This document shows, piece after piece, positions 24,330-33,387 of a DNA stretch of 64,000 bases. Source of the stretch: Streptomyces shenzhenensis (GTDB lineage Bacteria > Actinomycetota > Actinomycetes > Streptomycetales > Streptomycetaceae); the NCBI RefSeq assembly GCF_003688995.1, contig NZ_PENI01000037.1, positions 36,455 through 100,454 of the forward strand, read 5' to 3'. The notes under the pieces are model-generated. The model ran no database searches and had not been told where the DNA came from. It saw only the letters and a program-made list of their open reading frames with translations. Each line of letters starts with the position of its first letter. Position 1 is the first letter of the stretch. The translations under genes and the position numbers were made by a program.

Positions 24330-27300
24330 TCAAGACGACCCTCGAATATAGGGGAAGCGCTGCTCGAAGCGCGCCCTTATCTTGGCCTTCAACTGCTCCC
24401 GAAGCTCTTCCTCGGTCACCGGGTCCGAGACATCAAGATCACGGGCCTGCATCTTGACCCATTCCTCGATGAGCCTGATCTCACGCTCGGCAAGCAGATT
24501 CCCTTGGTGAAGGCTTTCGAGCTTGACGAGGTCCCTGTTCCGCTTTTCGACGCGGTTCCGGGCCTTGCGCTGCTCCTTCTTGTCGTTCTGGTCCTCGGCG
24601 GGCAGGTCGGCAATCTCTTCCTCGATCTGCCTCTCGATTTCAGCCCGAATCCGACGCGGATCGGACAGCACGCTCTGGTCGACGCCTCTGTTCGCCGCCT
24701 TCCGTGTTTGCTCCGCTATCTCCTTCTCGATCACCCCGACATCCTTGAGGTATTTCCTCCTCTTGAGGAGCGCACCCCCCTTCGGAGCACCTTGGGGCGA
24801 CATGGTGTTCATGCCGAACACGTTACGGAACCACTTCTTTCGCGCGTCGTCACTCATTCCGCGAGCCCGCGCGAAGAGATCGGCTTGCATAGCGGACATG
24901 ACCATATTCCCCGGGTTCCGGTCGCGCTCGACGACATAGGAGAGTGAGTTGTGCAGTGCAATGTCATCTGCTATCACGCTCGGACCCAGCGTCCGACCCG
25001 CATCGGGGGTACTGGCAAGGGCCGCACTGGCCTCGCCCTCAGCACCTGCGGCGAGAATCCTCTTCGCGATGTCGGCGTAGGTGGTAGTTCCTTCCCCCAC
25101 CTCGGGAAGAGTCTGCCCGTTACGGAACTTTCGCAGGTACCAGCCACCCAATTTCGTACGGTGGATCTGTGCCGTGCCCCAGTTCCAGATCTGGGTGAGG
25201 GTCCGCTCCCGCTTGAGCAAGGCGATGACACGCCCGATATCGAGGTTCGACGGTATGTCGAGGTGCCGGCGATCGGAACCCGATGGGCCCTTGTCCGTCC
25301 TTCCGTTCAGTTCGGATCCAGTGACCTGCCCTGGCTGTTCCGCCCTGCTGAGGATCAGCCGCTCCAACTCCCGCACGTAACGGAGAATGGGTTCCGAGGC
25401 CATCTCCCGCCCGTTGATGACCAATTGACGAGGATTGAGGACTGCTTCATCCCGGAACGTCTCCGTACCCTGGACGGCCAGCGAGGTGAGCCTGTACCAC
25501 ATCCGCATGGACCCCAGTGCCGCCTTGTGCACCGGGCCCTTGACGCCTTTGGACAGCATTCCGTGGAGCTTGGGACGTATCCTCGCCACGATCTTGCTGA
25601 GCCGGGCGTCCTTCGATTCCTTGGAGTCCTCCTCCTTCTTGCGGTGGTTCTTCTTTTCCTGTTTCTCCTTGTGAGGGTCCTTCTTGGGTTGTGTGGTTCT
25701 GTCGTCCTTGGTGTGCTTCGGTTTCTTGGGGCGGCCCGCTCCGTCCTTGTCGTGTTTCGGCTTGCGGGGGTCCCTCTCGTCGTCCTTGGTGTGCTGCGGC
25801 TTGCGGGGAGTCTCGGTGCCGTCCTTGTCAGGCCTGGGCCTGGGTGGGGCGTCCTGTTGCCTCGGGCGGCGCGGGGACGGGGGACGGTCGTTCTCAGCCG
25901 GCCGGCCCGGAGCGCGGTCATCCCTCGGGCGGCTCGAATCGGCCTCGTCCCTCGGGCGGTTCGGGCGTGAAGGCGTGTCCCGCTCCGGGCGTGGGCGGGT
26001 GGTCGCCGGGGCGGCCGGTCGGATGGGCTCGGGCCGGGGGCGGGCCGGGCGGCCAGGGCCCGCGGGGGGCCGGCCGGAGGCCGGGCCGGGCGGGCCCGGA
26101 CGATCGGTGCCGGGCCGGGGCCCGGCCGGCGTCTTCGGGGTCGCGGCCGAGGCCGCCCCGGCCCTGGGCCCGCCGCGCTCGTCCGACCGCGGCCTGCCGC
26201 CCGCCCCGTCCGCGCCTCCGGACCTGGGCCCCGGGCCGCCGCGCCCGGCCAGCCGCGCCGCCACACCCTTCAGGCGCCGGCCGACCTTGGCGACGTACTT
26301 GCCGATGCCGTTCAGCAGCGCCTGGTACAGCACCTCCAGGAGGGCCACGGCACCCGCCGCGACCGCCTTCGCGAAGAGGATGCCTGCGCCGCCCATGCGG
26401 ACCGCCCTGAGCCAGCCGAGGACCGCGCCCAGGGAGGCCAGGATGGCGCTCAGCGCGCCCCAGGCGGTGCGTATCGCGTCGATGACGGCCATGACCCAGC
26501 CCGCGCCCGGGATCAGCTTGGCGACGACCTTGGTGATGACCAGCTCACCGATGATCAGCGGGAGTTGCGGGACCACCGCGTCCCACGCCTCCTTGACGAT
26601 CCTCTCGAGCGTGAAACCCCCCTTGACGAGCTGGTCGATGACGGCCTTGGGGACGCCGATGATCTCCTGGATCTTCTCCTGGAACCACTGCTTGACCGCC
26701 GCGGACACCTCGCGGAACAGATGGTTCTTCGCGCCGTCGACCGCGGAGTTCTTCGCGCCGCCCAGCCAGCCGCCCGGGTCCGACAGGAAGTCGACGGCGA
26801 TCAGCATCCACGCGCCCAGCGCGCCCAGCAGCTTCGACGCGAACTCCAGGACCGCCCTCACCGCGGCCACGACCGCCTTGACCGCGGCCTGGAGCATCTT
26901 CTTGAGGAGGTCGAGGATGCCGCTGAGCAGCTTGCCGATAGCGTTCAGCAGATCGGTGACCGCCTGCTTCAGCGCCTGGGCGAGCCGGTTGACGAGGGCG
27001 ATCGCCGCCTCGATCAGGGACGTGATGAACTTCCGGATGCGGTCGGCGAGTTCGATCACCGCCCGGACCATCGCCCGGGCGAACTCGATCAGGTCCTTGA
27101 TGAAGTTCTTGATCGCTTCGACGATGTTCTTCCGGGCGTCGTTGATCCAGCGTTCGACCGTCTCCTTGAAGGTGCGGATGAACCCGATGACGGCGTCCCG
27201 CGCCGCCCGGATCACCCGGACGATCGCGTTCTTGATCTCGATGACCTTCTGTTTGATCCAGTCGAATGCCTTCGTGACCCAGTTGCCCGAGTCCTGGACG

Positions 27301-30300
27301 GCTCCGTCGCGCTGCTGCTCGGCGTCCCGCTCGGCCCTGTCGCTCTCGTCCTGGATCTTCTTGTCGCTGTCCCCCTTCTCCTTCTCGACGTTGTCGTCGG
27401 TCTTCTGCTGCTCGTCCTCGACGTCCGTGCGGATCCTGTCGTGCCGCTCGGTCTTCTTGTCGCCGAGGTCGTTCAGCTCGTCGTCCTGCTCCGTGCGCCA
27501 GTCCTCGCGCTGGGCGGTGACCTCGGCCATCGCCTTGTCGCGCTCGCCGGCCTGTGTCGCGGTGTTCGCCGCGATCTCGGCGTCCACCTGCTGCTTGTGC
27601 TTGTCCTGGGCGTTCCGGAAGTCCCGGTCCTTGGTCTGCCGTCCCTCGGACATGCTCTGCCGGCCGTCCGAGAACGCCGCCTGGAACTGCGGCCCGCGTT
27701 CGTGCTCGGCCACCTCGGAAGCGGCCTCGGGGGGCACGGCGCCCGTCGCCCCGCCGCTCTCGACAACCCCTTGCTGTCCGCCCTGCTGCCCCGGCACCTG
27801 CGCGGTCAGCTGCTCCTTGGGGGCGTCCGGGTAGACCTGGTCCTCGCCCATCCCGCGGCCGGCGTCGTCCCGGGCCGTCGCGACGGTCTCCTGGCCCTTG
27901 GCGTCGACATGGCCGTCCTGCTCACCGGCCGTCCGGTCGGCGGCGCCCCGCATCTCCACGCCGGGCGCGTCGCCGGCCCGGGCCTGTTCGAGCGCCTCGT
28001 CCTTCGTCGGCAACCCGGCGAACTTCGCGGCGAGTTCCTGCGGGTCGACCTCGAAGCCGAGCCAGCTCGCCACCTTGCCGAGGCCGAAGCCGAGGGCCAT
28101 CTTGAAGGTGTCCCAGCCGCCCGGCTCCTCGGCCTGCTCGGCCTCGATCTGCCCCTCGGGCTGCTGCTCGCCGGTGACCTTCGCGTCCTCGGCCTCCGGT
28201 GCCTGGGCCTCCTCGGCCGGGTCCTGCGCGTACCGGGCCGGTGCGTCGGTCCGCGGTTCGCCCCGGAGGGTCTGCGGCGCGCCCGCCGGGCGCTGCATGG
28301 CGGGCGGTGCCGCGGCGAGCGTCCTGTGTTCGTCACCGACGCTGCGGTCCACGGCGCCGCCCACGCCGCCCATGGCCTGAAGTGCCGTATGCGGCTTGAG
28401 CTTCGAGGCCGTGGCGAGGCCCGCCTCCGGCGAGACACCGGAGAGGTTCGGGGCAGGCGCGGCGCCCTTCTTGCCGCGTGCCGGGGCGGGCGCACCGCCA
28501 CCTCCCCGTGGGGAGCGGGGCGTGGGTGCCGCGGGCGCGGGTTCGGGTGCGGTCTCCGGTGCGGCCTTGGCGCCGGACTCGGCCCGCGGGGTCACGGCCG
28601 GTTCCGCGGCGGCGGACGCGGGCCTCGGCGCCGGGGCCGTCGCGCAGCCGTTCGGTTCGGCGGGTGCCGACGGCTCCCGTGCCGTCTGCGGGCCCGCGGC
28701 GTCGGTGGCCCCTCCGTGGACACCGGCGGCCGGGGCCGAACCGGACCCGGACGGCGCGGTGGAGGCCACCGTTCCGCCCGACGGCACTTCCCGCGCGTCC
28801 GCTGCCGACGCGCCGTAGCCCGTAGCGCCCGCCGTCTCCTGCGCCCCGGTGTCGGACTGCGCCGCCCGGCCGCCGGTGGCCTGCTGGGACTCCTTCTCGG
28901 GGGCGGCCGACGCCTGGTCTCCGGCGGCTCGGGTGCCCTGCTCCTCCTTGGCCGCCGACGCCTTCTCGCGGCTGTCGGCCTCGGATGTGCCTCCGGTGTT
29001 CCCGGGCGCCTCCTGGACCGTGGTCTGCGCGGTCACAGGACCGGCCTTCGGATCGTCACCGTTCTTCGGGTCGCGGGTGGCGGCGGCGCGCGGAGCCGCC
29101 GCCTGCTCATGTCCCATGCCGTCCAGGGAGGTTGCGCGCGCCGGTCCGCCCTCGGTCCCGGCCGCGGGTTCGGGTGCGGTGGGCTCCGGTGCGGCGGTGT
29201 CCTCCTCGGGCTCCGTCTCGGCCGCCGCGTCCTCGGCGTCCTCCGCCTCCCGTGCGGCCGTCACCTGTTCGGCCCGGGTCGGCGGCGGGGCGGGGAAGGA
29301 CGGGACCGCCCGGTCGGCGGGCGCGGAGGGATCCAGCCGGTCAGCGGTCGGTACGGCGGACACGTCGAGGTCCTGCTGCGGTACGAAGTCGTCCGGCTGG
29401 AGCCCGACGTCCCAGGCGCTCGGCTCCCCGCCCCCGGCGTCGGCCTCCGACTCGCTGTCCGGGCCGAACGGTTCCTCGTCGGTCTCCTCCTCCGGGCCGT
29501 CGAGATCCTGGGCGCGCCTGCCGTCGAGCGTGCTGAATCTGCCGGGCAGTTGGGCGTCCCTGCCGGGCGCCGAAGGCGAACCGGCCGGCTTCCGCTGCCC
29601 CCGTTCGTCCGCCTGTTTCAGCTGCCGGCCGGCCACGGCCGCGTCGGCGGCGCCCGGCCGGTTCTTCGCCGCGGACTCCTCCTTGCTCGCGCCGGCCGCG
29701 TCCTGCGACTCGGTCCGCTCCCGGCCGCCCTGTTCCTTCTCCTGGCCCTGCGAGCCCGCAGAGCCCGCAGAGCCCGCGGACCCCTGCGGCTGCGAGGACG
29801 AGCCGCCGGACTCGCGCTCGCCCTGCGGCCGGCCGCCGCCGGACTCCGCACGGGACGCGGCCCCACCGGATCCGGCCGCCGGGCCCCCGGGCGAGCCGGG
29901 GCCCCGCGCCCCCGGCGCCTGCCGCCCCGCTCCGCGCGGCGCGCCCCCGCCCTGCGGCGTGGTCCCCTGCTCCGGAGTCCCGCCGTTGCGCGGCGTGCTG
30001 CCGGTCGCGCCCTCCGCGGCGGCCTGTTCCTTCTCCGGCCCGGGCGCCGGGCCGAGCCGGTCCTCCTCGGCCCGCCGCTCCTCGGCGGTCCGCGCCCGGG
30101 TCTCCCGCTCGGTGCGTACGTCCTGCGCCGTGTCCGGCTCGATCCCGGGGGACTCGTGCGACGCGCGTTCCAGGCCGTCGGCCGCGTAGTCGTCGTACGC
30201 CTCGATCTCGTCGACGAGGTCGAGCACCCGGTCCTGCTCGGCGGCGAGCAGCCGGCGCTCCAGGCGGGCGAGTACGCCGTCGAGCAACTCCCCCGGCAGC

Positions 30301-30965
30301 CGGGCGAGTTGCTTGCGGGTGCGCTGGGAGAGGTCCTCCGGGTCGCCGCGCAGGGAGCGTACGACCGAGTTGGCGAGCCGGTCGACGAGGGTCGCCGGAT
30401 CGATGGCCTCCGTCCGCCTGCGGTCCGCGTCCACGGTGGCGTAGCGCAGCCAGCCGGGCGTCGCCTGGCCCTCGCGCACCTCGGGGGCGGACTCGGTCCG
30501 CTCGGGTCGTACGAGTTCCCGCGCCGCCGACTCCGCCTCCCGTTCGATGGCCTGCTGCGGCAGGCTCACCGCGCCCGGTTCGCGGCCCGCGCGGAGGGCG
30601 CCGAGGCCGTGCGGGTTCTGCACGGTGTGCAGGAGTTCATGGGCGAGGAGCCGGCGGCCTTCGTCGGTGCCGGGTTTGAAGGCGCCCTCGCGGAAGAGGA
30701 TGTCCTGGCCGACGGCCACGGCGTCCGCTCCGAGCAGTTCGGTCAGCTGTCCGGCGTCGCGGCCCGTGTGCAGGCGTACGCGGCTGAGGTCGTGTCCGAG
30801 CTGTTCCTCCAACTCCCGTCGCACACCGGGATCGAGGGGCTGGCCGGCGCCGCTGACGATGTTCTTCGGCTCCGGGGCGCGGGACGCGGCGGCCCGCTCC
30901 TTGCGCCTGCGGCGGCGCTGCTCGGCGGCGTCCTGCGCGCGGGCGTCCTGGGACAGGGAGGTCAT
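24330..30965 (-). CDS. Giant DUF4157 eCIS protein: tape measure and/or effector with foreign C-terminal domain
   Basis: A 2211-aa protein. Residues about 40-116 are DUF4157 with an intact HELLH zinc-protease motif at 109-113. About 240-1090 is low-complexity Gly/Ala/Glu/Pro sequence. About 1095-1225 is a charged coiled coil. About 1225-1570 is a run of amphipathic and hydrophobic helices, then a Pro/Arg/Lys linker to about 1790 with repeated KPKHTKDD-like units. The last about 410 residues form a separate domain I cannot assign (HLDIPSNLDIGRVIALLKRE, WNWGTAQIHRTKLGGW). DUF4157 is common in eCIS cargo, and I recall it also in Afp14-type tape-measure proteins. The gene order cap-ATPase-this gene mirrors afp16-15-14, and no other tape-measure candidate exists. 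The terminal domain has lower GC than the rest. Confidence 0.75.
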   Translation of the reverse strand: MTSLSQDARAQDAAEQRRRRRKERAAASRAPEPKNIVSGAGQPLDPGVRRELEEQLGHDLSRVRLHTGRDAGQLTELLGADAVAVGQDILFREGAFKPGTDEGRRLLAHELLHTVQNPHGLGALRAGREPGAVSLPQQAIEREAESAARELVRPERTESAPEVREGQATPGWLRYATVDADRRRTEAIDPATLVDRLANSVVRSLRGDPEDLSQRTRKQLARLPGELLDGVLARLERRLLAAEQDRVLDLVDEIEAYDDYAADGLERASHESPGIEPDTAQDVRTERETRARTAEERRAEEDRLGPAPGPEKEQAAAEGATGSTPRNGGTPEQGTTPQGGGAPRGAGRQAPGARGPGSPGGPAAGSGGAASRAESGGGRPQGERESGGSSSQPQGSAGSAGSAGSQGQEKEQGGRERTESQDAAGASKEESAAKNRPGAADAAVAGRQLKQADERGQRKPAGSPSAPGRDAQLPGRFSTLDGRRAQDLDGPEEETDEEPFGPDSESEADAGGGEPSAWDVGLQPDDFVPQQDLDVSAVPTADRLDPSAPADRAVPSFPAPPPTRAEQVTAAREAEDAEDAAAETEPEEDTAAPEPTAPEPAAGTEGGPARATSLDGMGHEQAAAPRAAATRDPKNGDDPKAGPVTAQTTVQEAPGNTGGTSEADSREKASAAKEEQGTRAAGDQASAAPEKESQQATGGRAAQSDTGAQETAGATGYGASAADAREVPSGGTVASTAPSGSGSAPAAGVHGGATDAAGPQTAREPSAPAEPNGCATAPAPRPASAAAEPAVTPRAESGAKAAPETAPEPAPAAPTPRSPRGGGGAPAPARGKKGAAPAPNLSGVSPEAGLATASKLKPHTALQAMGGVGGAVDRSVGDEHRTLAAAPPAMQRPAGAPQTLRGEPRTDAPARYAQDPAEEAQAPEAEDAKVTGEQQPEGQIEAEQAEEPGGWDTFKMALGFGLGKVASWLGFEVDPQELAAKFAGLPTKDEALEQARAGDAPGVEMRGAADRTAGEQDGHVDAKGQETVATARDDAGRGMGEDQVYPDAPKEQLTAQVPGQQGGQQGVVESGGATGAVPPEAASEVAEHERGPQFQAAFSDGRQSMSEGRQTKDRDFRNAQDKHKQQVDAEIAANTATQAGERDKAMAEVTAQREDWRTEQDDELNDLGDKKTERHDRIRTDVEDEQQKTDDNVEKEKGDSDKKIQDESDRAERDAEQQRDGAVQDSGNWVTKAFDWIKQKVIEIKNAIVRVIRAARDAVIGFIRTFKETVERWINDARKNIVEAIKNFIKDLIEFARAMVRAVIELADRIRKFITSLIEAAIALVNRLAQALKQAVTDLLNAIGKLLSGILDLLKKMLQAAVKAVVAAVRAVLEFASKLLGALGAWMLIAVDFLSDPGGWLGGAKNSAVDGAKNHLFREVSAAVKQWFQEKIQEIIGVPKAVIDQLVKGGFTLERIVKEAWDAVVPQLPLIIGELVITKVVAKLIPGAGWVMAVIDAIRTAWGALSAILASLGAVLGWLRAVRMGGAGILFAKAVAAGAVALLEVLYQALLNGIGKYVAKVGRRLKGVAARLAGRGGPGPRSGGADGAGGRPRSDERGGPRAGAASAATPKTPAGPRPGTDRPGPPGPASGRPPAGPGRPARPRPEPIRPAAPATTRPRPERDTPSRPNRPRDEADSSRPRDDRAPGRPAENDRPPSPRRPRQQDAPPRPRPDKDGTETPRKPQHTKDDERDPRKPKHDKDGAGRPKKPKHTKDDRTTQPKKDPHKEKQEKKNHRKKEEDSKESKDARLSKIVARIRPKLHGMLSKGVKGPVHKAALGSMRMWYRLTSLAVQGTETFRDEAVLNPRQLVINGREMASEPILRYVRELERLILSRAEQPGQVTGSELNGRTDKGPSGSDRRHLDIPSNLDIGRVIALLKRERTLTQIWNWGTAQIHRTKLGGWYLRKFRNGQTLPEVGEGTTTYADIAKRILAAGAEGEASAALASTPDAGRTLGPSVIADDIALHNSLSYVVERDRNPGNMVMSAMQADLFARARGMSDDARKKWFRNVFGMNTMSPQGAPKGGALLKRRKYLKDVGVIEKEIAEQTRKAANRGVDQSVLSDPRRIRAEIERQIEEEIADLPAEDQNDKKEQRKARNRVEKRNRDLVKLESLHQGNLLAEREIRLIEEWVKMQARDLDVSDPVTEEELREQLKAKIRARFEQRFPYIRGSS

Positions 30966-31246
30966 CGGGTCACCTCCCCGTGGCCGCTGAGCCCTTCGTG
31001 CACGGCGCGGGCCAGTTCCTGTCCGAGCCGGCGAGCGGACAGCCCGGCGGGCAACGGCGCGAGCCCGCCGAGCGCGTCGACGGTCACGGCGCCGTCGGCC
31101 GCGAGCGGCACACCGTGCAGCCTGACCAGCCGGGCCAGTTCGCGTTCGAACGCGGCCGAGACCCGGGCGGGGTCGGCCCGGAAGCCGTCGAGCACCAGCT
31201 CGCCGATCTCGACGCGGATCGCCGCGGGCCTCCTGTTCACACCCAT
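30962..31246 (-). CDS. Small eCIS-associated protein, unknown
   Basis: A 94-aa protein starting at ATG 31246, with a perfect GGAGGTG 6 nt upstream. It overlaps the ATPase stop by 10 bp and the giant gene start by ATGA. It reads as a mixed alpha/beta fold with IRVEIGELVLDGFRADPARV and LSARRLGQELARAVHEGL. I do not recognise a family. Being tightly locked between the ATPase and the DUF4157 gene, it may be an assembly factor or a chaperone for the giant protein. Confidence 0.7.
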   Translation of the reverse strand: MGVNRRPAAIRVEIGELVLDGFRADPARVSAAFERELARLVRLHGVPLAADGAVTVDALGGLAPLPAGLSARRLGQELARAVHEGLSGHGEVTR

Positions 31247-33381
31247 CCGCGCACCTCCGCGGGGGTCAGCGAGCGCTCCAGCTTGAGGTACTCGGTGCGG
31301 GCCGCCGCGAGCATGTGCCGCATCTGCAGCCGGTCGCCCTCCTCGGCGGCGAGGAACGCCCCGGACAGGGCGATGTTGCGGATGGAGCCGCCGGCCACGG
31401 TGAGCCGGGCGAGCAGGCCGGGGTCGATGTCCTTGACGGGGGCCTGCGGCGGCAGGACCCGGCGCCAGATCTCGGCGCGCTCGTGCTCGGCCGGGAAGGG
31501 GAAGTCGACGACGAAGCGGATGCGGCGCAGGAAGGCGGTGTCGAGGGCCTGCTTCATGTTGGTGGTGAGGACGGCGAGGCCCCGGTAGGCCTCCATCCGC
31601 ATGAGCAGGTAGCTGACTTCGAGGTTGGCGTACCGGTCGTGGCTGTCCTTGACCTCGCTGCGCTTGCCGAAGAGGGCGTCGGCCTCGTCGAACAGCAGCA
31701 GGGCGCCGCCGCGTTCGGCGGCGTCGAAGACCCGGCGCAGGTTCTTCTCGGTCTCGCCGATGTACTTGCTGACCACCTGGGAGAGGTCGACGACGAACAG
31801 GTCGAGGCCCAGCTCGTGCGCCATGACCTCGGCCGCGAGGGTCTTCCCGGTGCCGGAGCCGCCCGCGAACAGGGCGGTGACGCCGAGGCCGCGGCGCAGG
31901 GTCGCGGCGAACCCCCACTCCTGGAGAACGGTCGCCCGCTGCCGCACGTGCGCAACGATCTCCCGCAGCACGCCCGTCTGCCGTTCGTGCAGGACGAGGT
32001 CGTCCCAGCCGGCCCGTGGCTCGACGCGTCTGCCGAGTTCGTCCATGCCGATCCGGGCCTCGTCGAGACCGGCCCGCCAGGCGAGCCGTGCCGGGTCCGG
32101 TTCGTCCTCGTGCGGCAACAGCCGGCGTACGGTGGCCGCCGCGGACCGTACGACGTGCGGGGGCAGCCGGAACTGGGCGACCAGGGACCGTAGTCCGGTG
32201 TCGCCGAGGTCGGCAACGTCCTCGAACGCGTCGGCCCACAGGGCGAGTTGTTCGTCGTCGTCGAGTGGGGGCACGGGGACGCGCGGCCCGTGCGGCCGCT
32301 CGGTGGGCAGCGGGTCCTCGCTCGACACGACGACGGGTACGGCGGCCCCGGCCAGGAACGCCTCGGTCGCCGCCCGCTGGTCGCGGTCCAGGTCCCCCGC
32401 CTCCACGAGCAGAGCGGCGGGCAGCAGGACGGCCTCGCGCTGCCACAGCCGGGCGAGCCGGTCGCGTTCCGCGGGGTCGCCGGGCAGGTCGGCGGCGGCG
32501 GTCGCGTACAGCCCGAGCCCCGAGCGGGCGGCTGCGGCGGCGGCGATGTCGGCCCGGCTGCGCAGGTCCCCGCCGGTCACCTCGGTGAGCGGCGGCGCGC
32601 CGGGGCCGCGGCCGTCGGCCGTCCAGCCCTCGGCGAGCCTGCTCGCGGCCAGGTCGTACGGCGGTGGCAGGGTGTCCGGCACCGGGACGCGGCGCAGTCG
32701 GCCGTGCAGCCGGGCGTCGAGGTAGGGCGAGCCGAGCAGGAAGTGCAGGATGCGCTCGTCCAGCCGGAGCCGGGACGTGGTGAGCCGCGTGGGATCGTCG
32801 AGTTCGACGATGCGCCAGCGCCGCAGCGGGGCCACGGGGGTGAGCGCGCTCCAGTGCGGGTCGTCCAGGGCGGCCAGGGCGAGCGAGAAGGTGGGGTGGG
32901 CGCGCTGTGGGTCGCCGGCCGCCGCGGCGCACCGGGCGGCGGTCGTGGGGTCGAGTTCGTCGGCGGCGGTGAGCAGGACGACGTCCCGTTCGAAGGGGGT
33001 GAGCCCGAAGCAGCCGACGAGGGCGTCGAGCGCGGCGCACCCCGGAGCGGCGGGCACGACGTCGGCACCGGCGCCCCCGGCGGCGTTCCCATGCGTGGCA
33101 CCGGTGCCCCCGGCGGCGTCCCCGCGAGTGGCCCCGGAGTTCCCGGCACCCGCCCCACCAGTGGCACCGGCGCCGTCCGCGCGAGTCGCCCCGGAATCCC
33201 CGGTTCCGTCATCGCCCGTGTGCGCGGCCTTCCGAGCGGCGCGGCCCGCATGGGTGTCGACGCGGGTGAGGACACGGTGGATCTCCGTGGTCAGCGGCCC
33301 GCCGCCGGCGGGCGGGCCGGCGGCTGCCGGTTCGTGCGCCGCCTGCGCTCCCATGTGTTCACCTGCCCCCGTCGGTCCCAC
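31237..33381 (-). CDS. AAA+ ATPase of the eCIS (Afp15-like)
   Basis: A 714-aa protein. The C-terminal AAA+ module has Walker A GGSGTGKT at about 505-512, Walker B LLLFDEADALFG at about 555-566, and VLTTNMKQALDTAFLRRIRF with sensor 1 and the arginine finger. The N-terminal 300 residues match the helical region of Afp15-type ATPases (PFERDVVLLTAADELDP). ATPases of this family are needed for particle assembly or maturation. Residues about 52-108 are an Ala/Gly/Thr-rich insertion made of short repeats. The start is GTG 33381, 5 bp after the DUF4255 stop. ATG 33354, with GCAGGTGA upstream, is an alternative. Confidence 0.88.
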   Translation of the reverse strand: MGPTGAGEHMGAQAAHEPAAAGPPAGGGPLTTEIHRVLTRVDTHAGRAARKAAHTGDDGTGDSGATRADGAGATGGAGAGNSGATRGDAAGGTGATHGNAAGGAGADVVPAAPGCAALDALVGCFGLTPFERDVVLLTAADELDPTTAARCAAAAGDPQRAHPTFSLALAALDDPHWSALTPVAPLRRWRIVELDDPTRLTTSRLRLDERILHFLLGSPYLDARLHGRLRRVPVPDTLPPPYDLAASRLAEGWTADGRGPGAPPLTEVTGGDLRSRADIAAAAAARSGLGLYATAAADLPGDPAERDRLARLWQREAVLLPAALLVEAGDLDRDQRAATEAFLAGAAVPVVVSSEDPLPTERPHGPRVPVPPLDDDEQLALWADAFEDVADLGDTGLRSLVAQFRLPPHVVRSAAATVRRLLPHEDEPDPARLAWRAGLDEARIGMDELGRRVEPRAGWDDLVLHERQTGVLREIVAHVRQRATVLQEWGFAATLRRGLGVTALFAGGSGTGKTLAAEVMAHELGLDLFVVDLSQVVSKYIGETEKNLRRVFDAAERGGALLLFDEADALFGKRSEVKDSHDRYANLEVSYLLMRMEAYRGLAVLTTNMKQALDTAFLRRIRFVVDFPFPAEHERAEIWRRVLPPQAPVKDIDPGLLARLTVAGGSIRNIALSGAFLAAEEGDRLQMRHMLAAARTEYLKLERSLTPAEVRGWV

Positions 33382-33387
33382 GCCGCC

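Noticed and set aside
26565..31286. Plus-strand open frame of 1573 codons opposite the DUF4157 gene
   Set aside because: A shadow frame. The minus strand shows DUF4157, a coiled coil and helical domains and is locked into the eCIS operon by overlaps.
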